Below are positions 16,582-25,119 of a stretch of DNA of 64,000 bases, one piece after another. Position numbers and translations under genes: made by a program. The stretch's first letter is position 1, and every line of letters starts with the position of its first letter. The notes beneath the pieces were generated by a model. The model was not told where the DNA came from, searched no databases, and saw only the letters and a list, made by a program, of their open reading frames with translations. The DNA comes from JADCRZ01 sp037718865 (GTDB lineage Bacteria; Bacteroidota; Bacteroidia; Chitinophagales; Chitinophagaceae): positions 124,001 to 188,000 of the forward strand of contig JBBJMP010000001.1 in the NCBI GenBank assembly GCA_037718865.1, read 5' to 3'.

Positions 16582-18147
16582 ATGCAACAATCTATAACAT
16601 TAAGGGTTCGACCATCAGAATCTACGAACGAATTTTTACTGCGGCAGTATGCGGCACTTGCTGCAGGCCGGGCACTTGATGATGTGACCGGATTTCACAT
16701 AGAAAAAAAATCGGTAGACGCCAGAAGCAAACAGGTGTGGATCAACCTTACACTTAAGGTATTCATACAAGAACCATTTTTTGAAAGAAGCATTCAGCAG
16801 ACAGTGTATAGGGATACTCACAAAGCTTTGCAAAAAGTTATTATAATCGGTGGGGGGCCGTCCGGCTTGTTTGCTGCCCTTAAACTGATTGAAGAAGGCA
16901 TTCAACCGGTAATTCTGGAAAGAGGTAAGGACGTACGTGCAAGACGAAGGGATCTTGCGGCATTGAACAAAGATGGCGTTATTAATCCTGATAGCAATTA
17001 CTGTTTTGGGGAAGGAGGAGCAGGAACTTATAGTGATGGAAAATTATATACCCGTAGTAACAAAAGAGGTGACATCAACAAGATCCTGAATTTGTTTGTG
17101 CAATTCGGAGCAGAGGAAAACATCCTGTTTGAAGCGCATCCTCATATCGGAACCAACAAACTTCCGCAGATCATTACCAATATCCGTCAACAGATATTAA
17201 GTTGTGGCGGCGTTTTCCTGTTCAATGAAAGGGTTGTTGATCTGGTGGTGCAAGATAATCACATCATGGGCGTAAAGACAGCAGGCGGTAGTATACATGA
17301 GGGAGGTTCGGTTATACTTGCCACTGGCCATTCAGCGAGAGACGTTTTTCAATTGTTGTGTACAAAAAACATATTAATTGAATTCAAGCCTTTTGCGCTG
17401 GGAGTTCGTGTTGAACATCCGCAACAGTTGATAGACAGCATTCAGTATCATTGTTCCATCAGGGAAGAACATCTGGCAGCGGCTTCCTATAGCCTGGTTC
17501 AACAGGTAAATGGTAAAGGGGTGTTTTCATTTTGCATGTGCCCGGGAGGCATCATAGCGTGCGCCGCTACAAACGTTGGAGAAATCGTAGTGAACGGATG
17601 GAGCCCTTCAAAAAGGAATAATCCGTACGCCAACAGTGGAATAGTCGTCACTGTAGATGAGCAGGACCTTGGACCGCTGTATATGAAGCACGGTCCGCTG
17701 GCTGGCATGTATTTTCAGCAGTCTGTCGAACAACGGGCTTATACGATCGGCGGAGGTGCCCTGGTAGCTCCGGCGCAACGAATGACAGACTTTGTGAACA
17801 GTAAGGCATCGCAAAACCTGCCGGGCAGTTCTTATATCCCGGGTTTGCGACCAGCTTCCCTGAATGACGTGCTGCCTGATTTTATTTCTAACAGGCTACG
17901 CCAGGCTTTTACAGGATTCGGGAAAAAGATGAAAGGTTATATGACAAACGAAGCCGTGCTTGTAGCCACCGAATCGAGAACCTCTTCAACCGTTCGAATT
18001 CCCAGGCATCTTCATAACCTGCAACATCCCCAAATAAAAAACCTCTACCCGTGTGGCGAAGGAGCCGGTTATGCCGGTGGAATCATCAGCGCGGCGATGG
18101 ATGGTGAACATGTGGCGAAGGCAATTATTCAAACGCTTAAAGGATAG
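16582..18147 (+). CDS. FAD-dependent dehydrogenase (COG2509-like)
   Basis: 521-aa flavoprotein when started at the ATG at 16582; the open frame from 16459 adds 41 residues without family character. An N-terminal ThiS/RNA-binding-like segment (about 1-80) precedes the FAD-binding fold with IIIGGGPSGLFAA (GGGPSG at 90-95). Further conserved blocks are NYCFGEGGAGTYSDGKLYTR and the C-terminal PCGEGAGYAGGIISAAMDG, which binds FAD. The family is widely conserved, lacks a firmly established substrate and is often called an uncharacterised FAD-dependent dehydrogenase. Monocistronic. Confidence 0.88.
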   Translation: MQQSITLRVRPSESTNEFLLRQYAALAAGRALDDVTGFHIEKKSVDARSKQVWINLTLKVFIQEPFFERSIQQTVYRDTHKALQKVIIIGGGPSGLFAALKLIEEGIQPVILERGKDVRARRRDLAALNKDGVINPDSNYCFGEGGAGTYSDGKLYTRSNKRGDINKILNLFVQFGAEENILFEAHPHIGTNKLPQIITNIRQQILSCGGVFLFNERVVDLVVQDNHIMGVKTAGGSIHEGGSVILATGHSARDVFQLLCTKNILIEFKPFALGVRVEHPQQLIDSIQYHCSIREEHLAAASYSLVQQVNGKGVFSFCMCPGGIIACAATNVGEIVVNGWSPSKRNNPYANSGIVVTVDEQDLGPLYMKHGPLAGMYFQQSVEQRAYTIGGGALVAPAQRMTDFVNSKASQNLPGSSYIPGLRPASLNDVLPDFISNRLRQAFTGFGKKMKGYMTNEAVLVATESRTSSTVRIPRHLHNLQHPQIKNLYPCGEGAGYAGGIISAAMDGEHVAKAIIQTLKG

Positions 18148-18285
18148 CATTGCTGTCTGATGCGGATGACAGTGACCAGGGAGCGTAACAAAATTACTGT
18201 CATACTGTAACGACTACCTTGCCTTTTATCCTAATTTCATGACGGCAACCAGGGTAGCCTTATATTTAAGCATAAAATCACACTC

Positions 18286-19218
18286 ATGCATTTGATGGAA
18301 GTTCATCACCTGAAGAAATATTTCGCTACGCAAAAAGCGGTAGATGACATTAGTTTCTCCATTGAAAAAGGAACCATTTTTGGTTTACTTGGCCCGAACG
18401 GCGCCGGTAAAACCACACTCCTGCGTATGCTTACCGGCATTTTTTATCCAGATGAAGGCGAGATCATTTTTGACGGCAAAAAATTTGACCCGCTGCAGCA
18501 CATTCAACAAATCGGGTACATGCCCGAAGAAAGAGGCTTATATAAAAAAATGAAAATCGGTGAACAGGCCGTTTACCTGGCTCAACTGAAGGGACTAAGC
18601 AAAACAGAAGCTATCAAGCGGATCAAAGAGTGGTTCATCAGGTTTGAAATGCAAACCTGGTGGAATAAAAAGGTGGAGGATTTGAGTAAAGGAATGGGTC
18701 AGAAGCTTCAGTTTGTGACCACTATCTTACATGAGCCCAAATTGATTATTTTAGATGAGCCTTTTAGCGGGTTGGACCCGGTTAACAGCAATTTAATCAA
18801 GGAAGAGATCTTCAACCTGGCCGCCAAGGGATGTACCATCATTTTCAGCACACATCGCATGGAACAGGTCGAGGAAATCTGTAACAAGATCATTTTGCTG
18901 AACAAGGGTACCAAAATCCTCGATGGCGCAGTAGACGAAGTAAAACAACAATTCAAGGGACACCTGTTCCAAATAGGTTTTGAACATTTTCCAGCCTTAT
19001 CGGATGATCCTGCATTCGAAATAGTGGAAAGCAGACAACACGCCCTGATTGTCAGAATAAATCAGGGATATTCGCCTAACCATGTTTTACGATACTTTAT
19101 CAGCCAGGATGCTGGTATTGTATCATTCCATGAAATACTGCCATCCCTCAACGACATTTTTATTAAGCTTGTAGAAGGAACACCGGTGACCAGACAATTT
19201 GAATCAGTAAACACTTAA
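18286..19218 (+). CDS. ABC exporter ATPase (NatA-like)
   Basis: 310-aa ATP-binding subunit. Walker A GPNGAGKTT begins at residue 36, the signature is the LSKGMGQK variant typical of NatA-type sodium or drug exporters, Walker B is LIILDEPFSGLDP, and the switch histidine is in FSTHRMEQ. The C-terminal 80 residues form the domain that contacts the permease. The permease gene starts nine bases after the stop. NatA/NatB pairs export Na+ or hydrophobic toxins; the cargo here is not visible. Confidence 0.88.
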   Translation: MHLMEVHHLKKYFATQKAVDDISFSIEKGTIFGLLGPNGAGKTTLLRMLTGIFYPDEGEIIFDGKKFDPLQHIQQIGYMPEERGLYKKMKIGEQAVYLAQLKGLSKTEAIKRIKEWFIRFEMQTWWNKKVEDLSKGMGQKLQFVTTILHEPKLIILDEPFSGLDPVNSNLIKEEIFNLAAKGCTIIFSTHRMEQVEEICNKIILLNKGTKILDGAVDEVKQQFKGHLFQIGFEHFPALSDDPAFEIVESRQHALIVRINQGYSPNHVLRYFISQDAGIVSFHEILPSLNDIFIKLVEGTPVTRQFESVNT

Positions 19219-19227
19219 CCTTATTCT

Positions 19228-20541
19228 ATGAATAAAATTTGGATAATCATTCAACGCGAATATTTTACGCGCGTCAAAAAGAAATCTTTTCTGATAACCA
19301 CGCTCTTAGTGCCCATCGTTTTTGTGGGATTTTACGCTGCCATCATTGCCATAACCATAAGCGGAAGCAGTGAGGCTCAAAAAGTAGCGGTTATTGATGA
19401 AGGCGGGTTATTTGATGGCAAGATACAAACCAGCGATAAGGATAAAACCGTATACACTTTTATCACTAATGATAATGAAAAATCGTTCAGGAAGAAGTAT
19501 AAACAACAACAATATTCGTCATTTCTTTACATACCTCCCATAGATATAAATAAACCTTCGGGTATCCGCTTACACAGCAAATCCGCCGTAAGCCTGGCAA
19601 CAAAAAGCAAGATCGAAAGAAGGGTCAATCAGGCCATAGAGGAAGAGAGAATGGGTATTGCCATGATCGATCCGGAGAAGTACAAAGCGATCAGCTCAGA
19701 TGTTTCCATCGATAATACCATTGAATCAGAAAATGGCGAAAAAAAGAGCGTCGCCGGCGTAGCTTATGGCGTTTCCTTTTTTGGCGGCATACTTATTTAT
19801 ATGATCCTGATGATTTACGGAACCATGGTAATGCGTGGTGTCATGGAAGAAAAAACAAATCGTATCGCAGAAGTGCTGATAAGCTCTGTCAAGCCGTTTC
19901 AATTGATGATGGGTAAGATCATTGGCATCGGCGGAGTAGGCCTGACGCAATTTGCCATTTGGATAATCATAATGGTGCTCTTGCAGTTTCTGATTCCCCT
20001 TGTTATTCCTGATATGTTTGAACAAATGGCACAACAGGGAATGAACGCCCAGGCTGAAAACCAAAGCAGAACACAAAACATGTTGCTTACCGTAACAGAG
20101 GGGCTTAAGTCAATACCGGTCGGATTGATACTGGCCTGTTTTGTATTTTATTTTATTGGCGGTTATCTGATGTATGCATCCCTGTTTGCAGCAGTTGGCA
20201 GCGTGGTAAGCGAAGATCAGCAGGAAGCGCAGCAACTGGTTTTTCCGATCATAATGCCAATAATACTCGGGTTCGTGATCATGGCTAAAGCCGCAACAGA
20301 CCCCGATAGCAGCCTGGCTGTTTTTGGAAGTTTGTTTCCGCTTACCTCTCCCATTGTAATGATGGGAAGAATTACGTATGGAGTGCCCTGGTGGCAACTG
20401 GGCTTGTCCATGCTATTGCTTGTACTTACTTTTTTATTATTTACCTGGCTCACGGCAAAAATTTACCGCACTGGTATCTTGATGTATGGCAAAAAAATTA
20501 CCTGGAAAGAAATGTCAAAATGGGCTTTCCGGAGAAGTTGA
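19228..20541 (+). CDS. ABC-2 family permease (NatB-like)
   Basis: 437-aa membrane protein. A first helix (about 20-42) is followed by a large extracytoplasmic domain (about 45-180) and a C-terminal cluster of five helices, the ABC2_membrane_3 architecture. The motif MRGVMEEKTNRIAEVLISSVKPFQLMMGKI is the conserved coupling segment of this family. It is translated nine bases after its ATPase, so the two form one exporter operon. Confidence 0.88.
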   Translation: MNKIWIIIQREYFTRVKKKSFLITTLLVPIVFVGFYAAIIAITISGSSEAQKVAVIDEGGLFDGKIQTSDKDKTVYTFITNDNEKSFRKKYKQQQYSSFLYIPPIDINKPSGIRLHSKSAVSLATKSKIERRVNQAIEEERMGIAMIDPEKYKAISSDVSIDNTIESENGEKKSVAGVAYGVSFFGGILIYMILMIYGTMVMRGVMEEKTNRIAEVLISSVKPFQLMMGKIIGIGGVGLTQFAIWIIIMVLLQFLIPLVIPDMFEQMAQQGMNAQAENQSRTQNMLLTVTEGLKSIPVGLILACFVFYFIGGYLMYASLFAAVGSVVSEDQQEAQQLVFPIIMPIILGFVIMAKAATDPDSSLAVFGSLFPLTSPIVMMGRITYGVPWWQLGLSMLLLVLTFLLFTWLTAKIYRTGILMYGKKITWKEMSKWAFRRS

Positions 20542-20618
20542 CAACATAAGCTAAACCTGGCGGCCTGAAGACAACTGTTACTGCCACCGAATATTGTTCA
20601 TTGAATCAACTCCACGAC

Positions 20619-21968
20619 ATGAAAAAAATGATAACTCTGCTGATTGTTTCCGGTTTTATTTATCCAGGTACTGCACAAACGATTGTACAGAAAGACCCAG
20701 CCATTGAAAGAATGGTCAGTGAAGTAAACGAAGACAGCTTAAAGAGCTATGTAAGCAAACTGGTAAGCTTTAAAACGCGCCATACATTGAGCCATAAAAC
20801 CGATCCAAAAAATGGTATTGGGGCGGCCAGAAATTGGGTGATTTCAAAGTTCAACGACTTTGCCCGGCAAAGCAATGGGCGCATGACTGTAGAACTGGAT
20901 AAGTGGACCTTACAGAAAGACGGGAGAAGAATTGATACCGTAACAGATATGGGCAATCCAATGGCAATCCTCCAGGGGACCGATACGTCTGATAAACGGA
21001 TTTTTGTTATCAGTGGTCATTTAGACAGCCGGGTGACTGATGTAATGAATCGGAAATCTGAGGCACCTGGTGCTAACGACGATGGCAGCGGAACGGCAGC
21101 AGTCATGGAATGTGCCCGTGTGATGAGCGGTTCGCGGTTTCCGGCCACCATCATATTTGCCGCCCTGAGCGGTGAAGAACAGGGCTTGCTGGGCGGAGAA
21201 CGGCTAGCCCAGCGGGCTGTTCAGGGCAATTGGAATATCGAAGCGCTGCTAAACAACGACATAATGGGAAGTAATAACAGTAACGAAACGAATATTTTTG
21301 ATAATACAAGAGTAAGGGTATTTAGCGAAGGCCTCCCGGGATTGGAGCTGGATAAAAAGGCTGCAAACATCAGGCAGTTTGGACTTGAAAATGACGGTGG
21401 CAGCCGCCAGCTCGCCAGATACGTGAAAGAAGTTGGTGAGCGTTATGTTCCAAACCTTGAAGTAGTGATGATCTACAGGAACGACCGTTTTCTCCGCGGC
21501 GGTGATCATACCCCTTTCGTACAAAAAGGATTCTCTGCTGTGCGGATAACCGAAATGAACGAAAATTACGAGCACCAGCACCAGGACCTGCGGACAGAAA
21601 AAGGAATTGTATACGGTGACCTGGCAGCTTTCATGGATTTTAAATACCTGAAGAAAAATACGGCGCTCAACCTTGCCAGCCTGGCCAACCTGGCCAAGTC
21701 GCCATCAATGCCCCGGGAGGTGAAAATAGACGTAAAAAATTTAACGAACAGCAGCTTCCTCTACTGGAAATCACCAAAAACCGGCACGACTAGAGGATAC
21801 TATGTACTGATGAGAGAAACTTTCCAGGGATTATGGCAAAAGAAATTCTATACTACCCAAACCGAAATGCGTCTGCCTTATTCTAAAGATAATTACTTCT
21901 TTGCCGTTCAATCTGTTAGTGAAGAAGGCAATGAAAGCCTGCCCATGATACCCGACATTGGAAGATAA
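20619..21968 (+). CDS. Secreted M28 family zinc peptidase
   Basis: 449-aa protein started at the ATG at 20619, which gives a clean signal peptide (about 1-20, PGTAQ); a TTG at 20601 would add six residues. The di-zinc ligands of M28 aminopeptidases are visible: His134 in SGHLDS, Asp154 in GANDDGSG, Glu186/187 in LSGEEQG, Asp214 in NNDIMG, and the final histidine in GGDHTPFVQKG. The C-terminal 80-90 residues look like a fibronectin III-type beta sandwich. Likely an extracellular or periplasmic aminopeptidase or carboxypeptidase used for peptide scavenging. Confidence 0.9.
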   Translation: MKKMITLLIVSGFIYPGTAQTIVQKDPAIERMVSEVNEDSLKSYVSKLVSFKTRHTLSHKTDPKNGIGAARNWVISKFNDFARQSNGRMTVELDKWTLQKDGRRIDTVTDMGNPMAILQGTDTSDKRIFVISGHLDSRVTDVMNRKSEAPGANDDGSGTAAVMECARVMSGSRFPATIIFAALSGEEQGLLGGERLAQRAVQGNWNIEALLNNDIMGSNNSNETNIFDNTRVRVFSEGLPGLELDKKAANIRQFGLENDGGSRQLARYVKEVGERYVPNLEVVMIYRNDRFLRGGDHTPFVQKGFSAVRITEMNENYEHQHQDLRTEKGIVYGDLAAFMDFKYLKKNTALNLASLANLAKSPSMPREVKIDVKNLTNSSFLYWKSPKTGTTRGYYVLMRETFQGLWQKKFYTTQTEMRLPYSKDNYFFAVQSVSEEGNESLPMIPDIGR

Positions 21969-22009
21969 ATGGGCTTGAAAATCCATGACTGGATAATTTA
22001 CGAAATCTG

Positions 22010-22037
22010 TCGTATATTTATACGAATAAATTCGTAT
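22010..22037. promoter_or_regulatory. Triple half-site operator
   Basis: Two overlapping perfect palindromes: TCGTATA-TT-TATACGA (22010-22025) and ATACGAAT-AA-ATTCGTAT (22020-22037). Together they are three alternating half-sites of the word TACGA/TCGTA. They end 22 bases before the start codon of the coiled-coil protein gene, the position of a repressor operator. No cognate regulator is encoded next to it. Confidence 0.6.
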
Positions 22038-22059
22038 TTTTAATTTAAAACTTTTTACC

Positions 22060-22989
22060 ATGCATGTATTCACTGTTAAGCCCAACCACTTACAAACAGC
22101 ATTTCTTGCTTTGGCCATTAGCACGGCTAGCCTCGCCTGGACACCCTCGACGTCTGTGAAAATGGTGCAGCAAAACACCAGGGACACCGTTCCACCTCAA
22201 AAATCAAATCAGCAGAATGCAGAGAACAACCCCGACAAAGACATTGATCAGCGTATCCAGCAATTAGAAAAGGCTATGCAACAGATAGAGAGGCAATTAC
22301 AAGAGAAAAACTGGGAGAAAATGCAGCATCAGCTGGAGTCTTCCTTGAGCAAAGTCGATATGAATAAAATTCAGCAGCAGTTAGACGCAGCTATAAAAAA
22401 GGTAGACCTGGATAAGATAAAATTTGAAGCAGATGCCGCTATAAAGAACATAGACATGGAAAAGATACGCCAGGAAATAAAGAGGGCAATGGCTGAAGCA
22501 AAGGATAAAACAAACTGGAAAGAACTGGACACAGAATTAAAGCAGGCACTACACGAAGCGCAGAAAAGTATAGCGGAGACAAAGAAAATTGATTTTGAAA
22601 AAATCAAAAAAGAGATTCAGCAAGCCCAGAGCAATTGGCAAAAAGAAAGCGTTGAAATTCAAAAGCAGTTGCAGGAAGCCCGGAAGGAAATGAAAGAGAA
22701 CACAGTACGCGTACAGGACGAATTGTCGAAAGCAAAAGCTGACATCAGCCAAGCCAAAGATCAACTGCAGGGCTACAAAACAATGATCAGTGAAATGGAA
22801 AGCGAAGGACTGTTAAATACTTCTGAGGATTATGCCATTGAATACAAGGCCGATGAACTTTTCATTAATGGAAAGAAGCAACATCGGGAAGTAGCGGCCA
22901 GGTATAAGCGTTACTTTAAAAACGAACACATCACCATAAAAAAGGTAAAAGGAAATTTTAGTATCAACAATAATACTGAAACTAAATAA
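22060..22989 (+). CDS. Secreted coiled-coil protein of unknown function
   Basis: 309-aa protein. The N-terminus (about 1-40) looks like a signal peptide or membrane anchor. Residues 55-250 are almost wholly charged heptad-like helix built of repeating segments of the type MDKIKQQLDAAIKKVDLDKI, separated by aspartate-lysine phrases. A short globular end contains YAIEYKADELFINGKKQ. Proteins of this layout occur in Chitinophagaceae near BlaI/M56-type sensor systems, but none is adjacent here. Strong upstream palindromes indicate regulated expression. Function unknown. Confidence 0.75.
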   Translation: MHVFTVKPNHLQTAFLALAISTASLAWTPSTSVKMVQQNTRDTVPPQKSNQQNAENNPDKDIDQRIQQLEKAMQQIERQLQEKNWEKMQHQLESSLSKVDMNKIQQQLDAAIKKVDLDKIKFEADAAIKNIDMEKIRQEIKRAMAEAKDKTNWKELDTELKQALHEAQKSIAETKKIDFEKIKKEIQQAQSNWQKESVEIQKQLQEARKEMKENTVRVQDELSKAKADISQAKDQLQGYKTMISEMESEGLLNTSEDYAIEYKADELFINGKKQHREVAARYKRYFKNEHITIKKVKGNFSINNNTETK

Positions 22990-23042
22990 GAAACAGTTGT
23001 GGTGAAGGATGTGGCCCGAGCCCCATTTTATTTAAGCTGTCT

Positions 23043-23459
23043 TTAGTTTAATAACTTGAAAATAGGGTTCCAGATTTCGTTGCCACCGCCTTCATCTTCG
23101 ATGGGATATACTTCGACAGACACTTTGGTGGTCAAGCCTTCATTTACAGCCAATACATCACGTTTAAATATCTTATATCCTTTCTTTTCAAACATAAGCG
23201 TTACTACGCCTGCCGGCAACTTGGCAAAATGAAAGTGGCCGGTAGCATCGGAGGGCATTTCCTTTTCGCCCGGAATTTTTTGGGAAGAAACGGAAACTGT
23301 TACGCCAATGACGGGTTTCCGGGTAACGGCATCCATGACGTACCCATGAAGAGTGCCCTCCGGCTTCTTATTTTGGCCGTTACCTCCGTTATCGGCTTTT
23401 GCCAAATGGCTGCAATACATTGCGGCAAATAACAACACCAATCGTTTGAAAGTAGGCAT
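23043..23459 (-). CDS. Secreted carboxypeptidase-regulatory-like domain protein
   Basis: 138-aa protein with a signal peptide (about 1-22, AMYCSHLAKA) and one CarboxypepD_reg-like beta-sandwich domain. Diagnostic pieces are LHGYVMDAVTRKPVIGVTVSV, then GHFHFAKLPAGVVTLMFEKKGYK. Such domains normally head TonB-dependent receptors, but here the domain is alone and the protein stops after it. It may be an accessory surface protein. It is preceded on its strand by a decayed nitronate monooxygenase gene. Confidence 0.8.
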   Translation of the reverse strand: MPTFKRLVLLFAAMYCSHLAKADNGGNGQNKKPEGTLHGYVMDAVTRKPVIGVTVSVSSQKIPGEKEMPSDATGHFHFAKLPAGVVTLMFEKKGYKIFKRDVLAVNEGLTTKVSVEVYPIEDEGGGNEIWNPIFKLLN

Positions 23460-23468
23460 AAAAGATTT

Positions 23469-23725
23469 TTATAAATGTTGTATGATGGGATTTTGTAACC
23501 TTCTGTAAAATTCTTTACATATGTCTTCAACCACTTTACCTGCCGGGACTATGTCGTTAACCAAATGGTTTGACCGTGGCATCCCGGCATTTACGAATAT
23601 GCTGTTTCAAGACATCGGAATGCATGCTTCCGCTGCCTATAAGTCCTAAACCACCGGCATTACTGACAGCAGAAGCCAGTCTCCAGCCGCTTGCCCTATT
23701 TGATAACATGGCGATGAATTACTGC
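23469..23725 (-). pseudogene. Nitronate monooxygenase relic with internal deletion
   Basis: From 23709 downwards, 50 codons read ASGWRLASAVSNAGGLGLIG, then GSMHSDVLKQHIRKCRDATVKPFG and stop. This matches the N-terminal FMN-binding part of nitronate monooxygenases, which begin PIIQ..M....GW.LA.AVSNAGGLG. Residual family-like residues upstream of 23709 are broken by a stop. Immediately after the stop, in another frame (to 23469), comes VNDIVPAGKVVEDICKEF, like the family's C-terminal helix. The central part, over 200 codons, is missing. I infer an ancient internal deletion followed by decay. Confidence 0.6.
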
Positions 23726-23737
23726 AATAATCAATAA

Positions 23738-24736
23738 CTACGACTTTCCAAGGTCGATTTCTGTGTTATCGCCGATGTTGAGGCTCCGGCTTTCTCCTTT
23801 CAATTCCGTATCGCTGCCTATGAGCGAATGAGTAAGCACAATATCGTTCAGGTTGGCAAAAGCGCCAATGATAGAATCCTTCACTATGGAATAGCTGATA
23901 TTTACTTTTTCGCCAATGGCTACGTTGGGGCCGATAATAGAATTTTTTATATCGCACCCGGCAGAAATACTTACAGGTTGAATGATGATCGTGTTGGCAA
24001 AGAGGTGATCTTCGGAAATGGTATGTCCCAATTTTTTAAGCAGGATGGCATTAGTCTGCAATAAGGTCTCTTTCTTACCGCAATCGAACCAGTTTTGCAC
24101 TTTGTAAGGATGAATTTTAGCGCCCTTGCGTAACATACCCTCCAGAGCATCGGTTAGATTGTATTCGCCATGGCTCATTATATTATTGCGGATATTATTA
24201 TCCAGGCAATCGTATAAACAGGATGTTTCCTTTATCCGGTAGATGCCGACCAGAGCCATGTTCGACTTGGGAATATGGGGCTTCTCAACCACCCGGCTGA
24301 TAAACCCATCCTCGTTCATTTCGGCCACTCCAAAATCCCGCGGATCATCAACACGTTTCACGCCGATCACCGAATGCGGATTTTCGAGCACCTCTTTTAC
24401 ATTATACTCGCAAATGGAATCCCCCAACACAATAAATATTTCATCATCGCCAACCAGGCCCCTGGTAAGTGAAATGGCATGCCCGATCCCGTGACGTTCG
24501 CTTTGCTGAATAAAATGTGTTGTAAGTCCGGGATACCTTTCCTGAACATAATCCTGTATTTTATCACCTAAATAGCCAACAATGAAGATAAACTCCCTGA
24601 TGCCGGCATTTTCCAACTGGTCCATGATAATGCTAAGAATCGTTTTGCCGGCCAACGGGATCAATGCCTTCGGCTGTGTATAGGTATGGGGACGTAATTT
24701 TGTGCCTGCACCGGCTACGGGAATGATAGCTTTCAT
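23738..24736 (-). CDS. Sugar-1-phosphate nucleotidyltransferase
   Basis: 332-aa protein of the NTP_transferase family, with a C-terminal left-handed beta-helix domain. The pyrophosphorylase signature is VAGAGTKLRPHTYTQPKALIP, with Lys13 in the place where most members have Arg and Lys23 the sugar-phosphate lysine. VLGDSI supplies the metal-binding aspartate. Hexapeptide-repeat sequence (SAGCDIKNSIIGPNVAIGE) fills residues from about 245 to the end. It would activate glucose- or mannose-1-phosphate with dTTP, UTP or GTP; the specificity cannot be read from sequence alone. Confidence 0.88.
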   Translation of the reverse strand: MKAIIPVAGAGTKLRPHTYTQPKALIPLAGKTILSIIMDQLENAGIREFIFIVGYLGDKIQDYVQERYPGLTTHFIQQSERHGIGHAISLTRGLVGDDEIFIVLGDSICEYNVKEVLENPHSVIGVKRVDDPRDFGVAEMNEDGFISRVVEKPHIPKSNMALVGIYRIKETSCLYDCLDNNIRNNIMSHGEYNLTDALEGMLRKGAKIHPYKVQNWFDCGKKETLLQTNAILLKKLGHTISEDHLFANTIIIQPVSISAGCDIKNSIIGPNVAIGEKVNISYSIVKDSIIGAFANLNDIVLTHSLIGSDTELKGESRSLNIGDNTEIDLGKS

Positions 24737-25020
24737 CCAATATATTTTAGTTTAAATGCCGGATGGATCACCCACAAATTATTTAGTTGCTCTCTTTTAA
24801 AATGGGTGTAGCACATCAGCTCAAGGTTGGTTAGCCTGTCATTGGTAAAATTACTTTTCAATAAAATTACTCCGTTCACATCAACGCCGTGAAAATAATG
24901 AATTTAACTAAATAAATAGTGTAAAGCATCCCGGCAGAAAAATATACTTCTTCACGACGCTTCTGTTTCTTCTGCTCTTCACACCAACGTTTAACTTTAA
25001 AACATTCCTTTGATAAAAGC

Positions 25021-25050
25021 TTGCCAATAAGACTTTGGGAAGTACTTTTG
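25021..25050 (+). promoter_or_regulatory. Bacteroidota-type promoter of glyA
   Basis: TTG at 25021-25023, exactly 19 bases, then TACTTTTG at 25043-25050. This matches the Bacteroidota primary sigma consensus (TTTG-N19-TAnnTTTG) with only the first T of the -33 element changed to C. Transcription would start near 25056, giving a leader of about 65 bases. The rest of the gap 24737-25119 shows nothing else I can identify. Confidence 0.7.
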
Positions 25051-25119
25051 CGCAAAGTCAGGTGCAGGCCGGTCAGTCTTTTCCTGCAGGTGGCCCTACA
25101 TTTAACTTAATACTTTTTC

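Noticed and set aside
24737..25020. Riboswitch upstream of glyA
   Set aside because: No tandem glycine-aptamer-like or other recognisable conserved fold; only the promoter at 25021-25050 is convincing.
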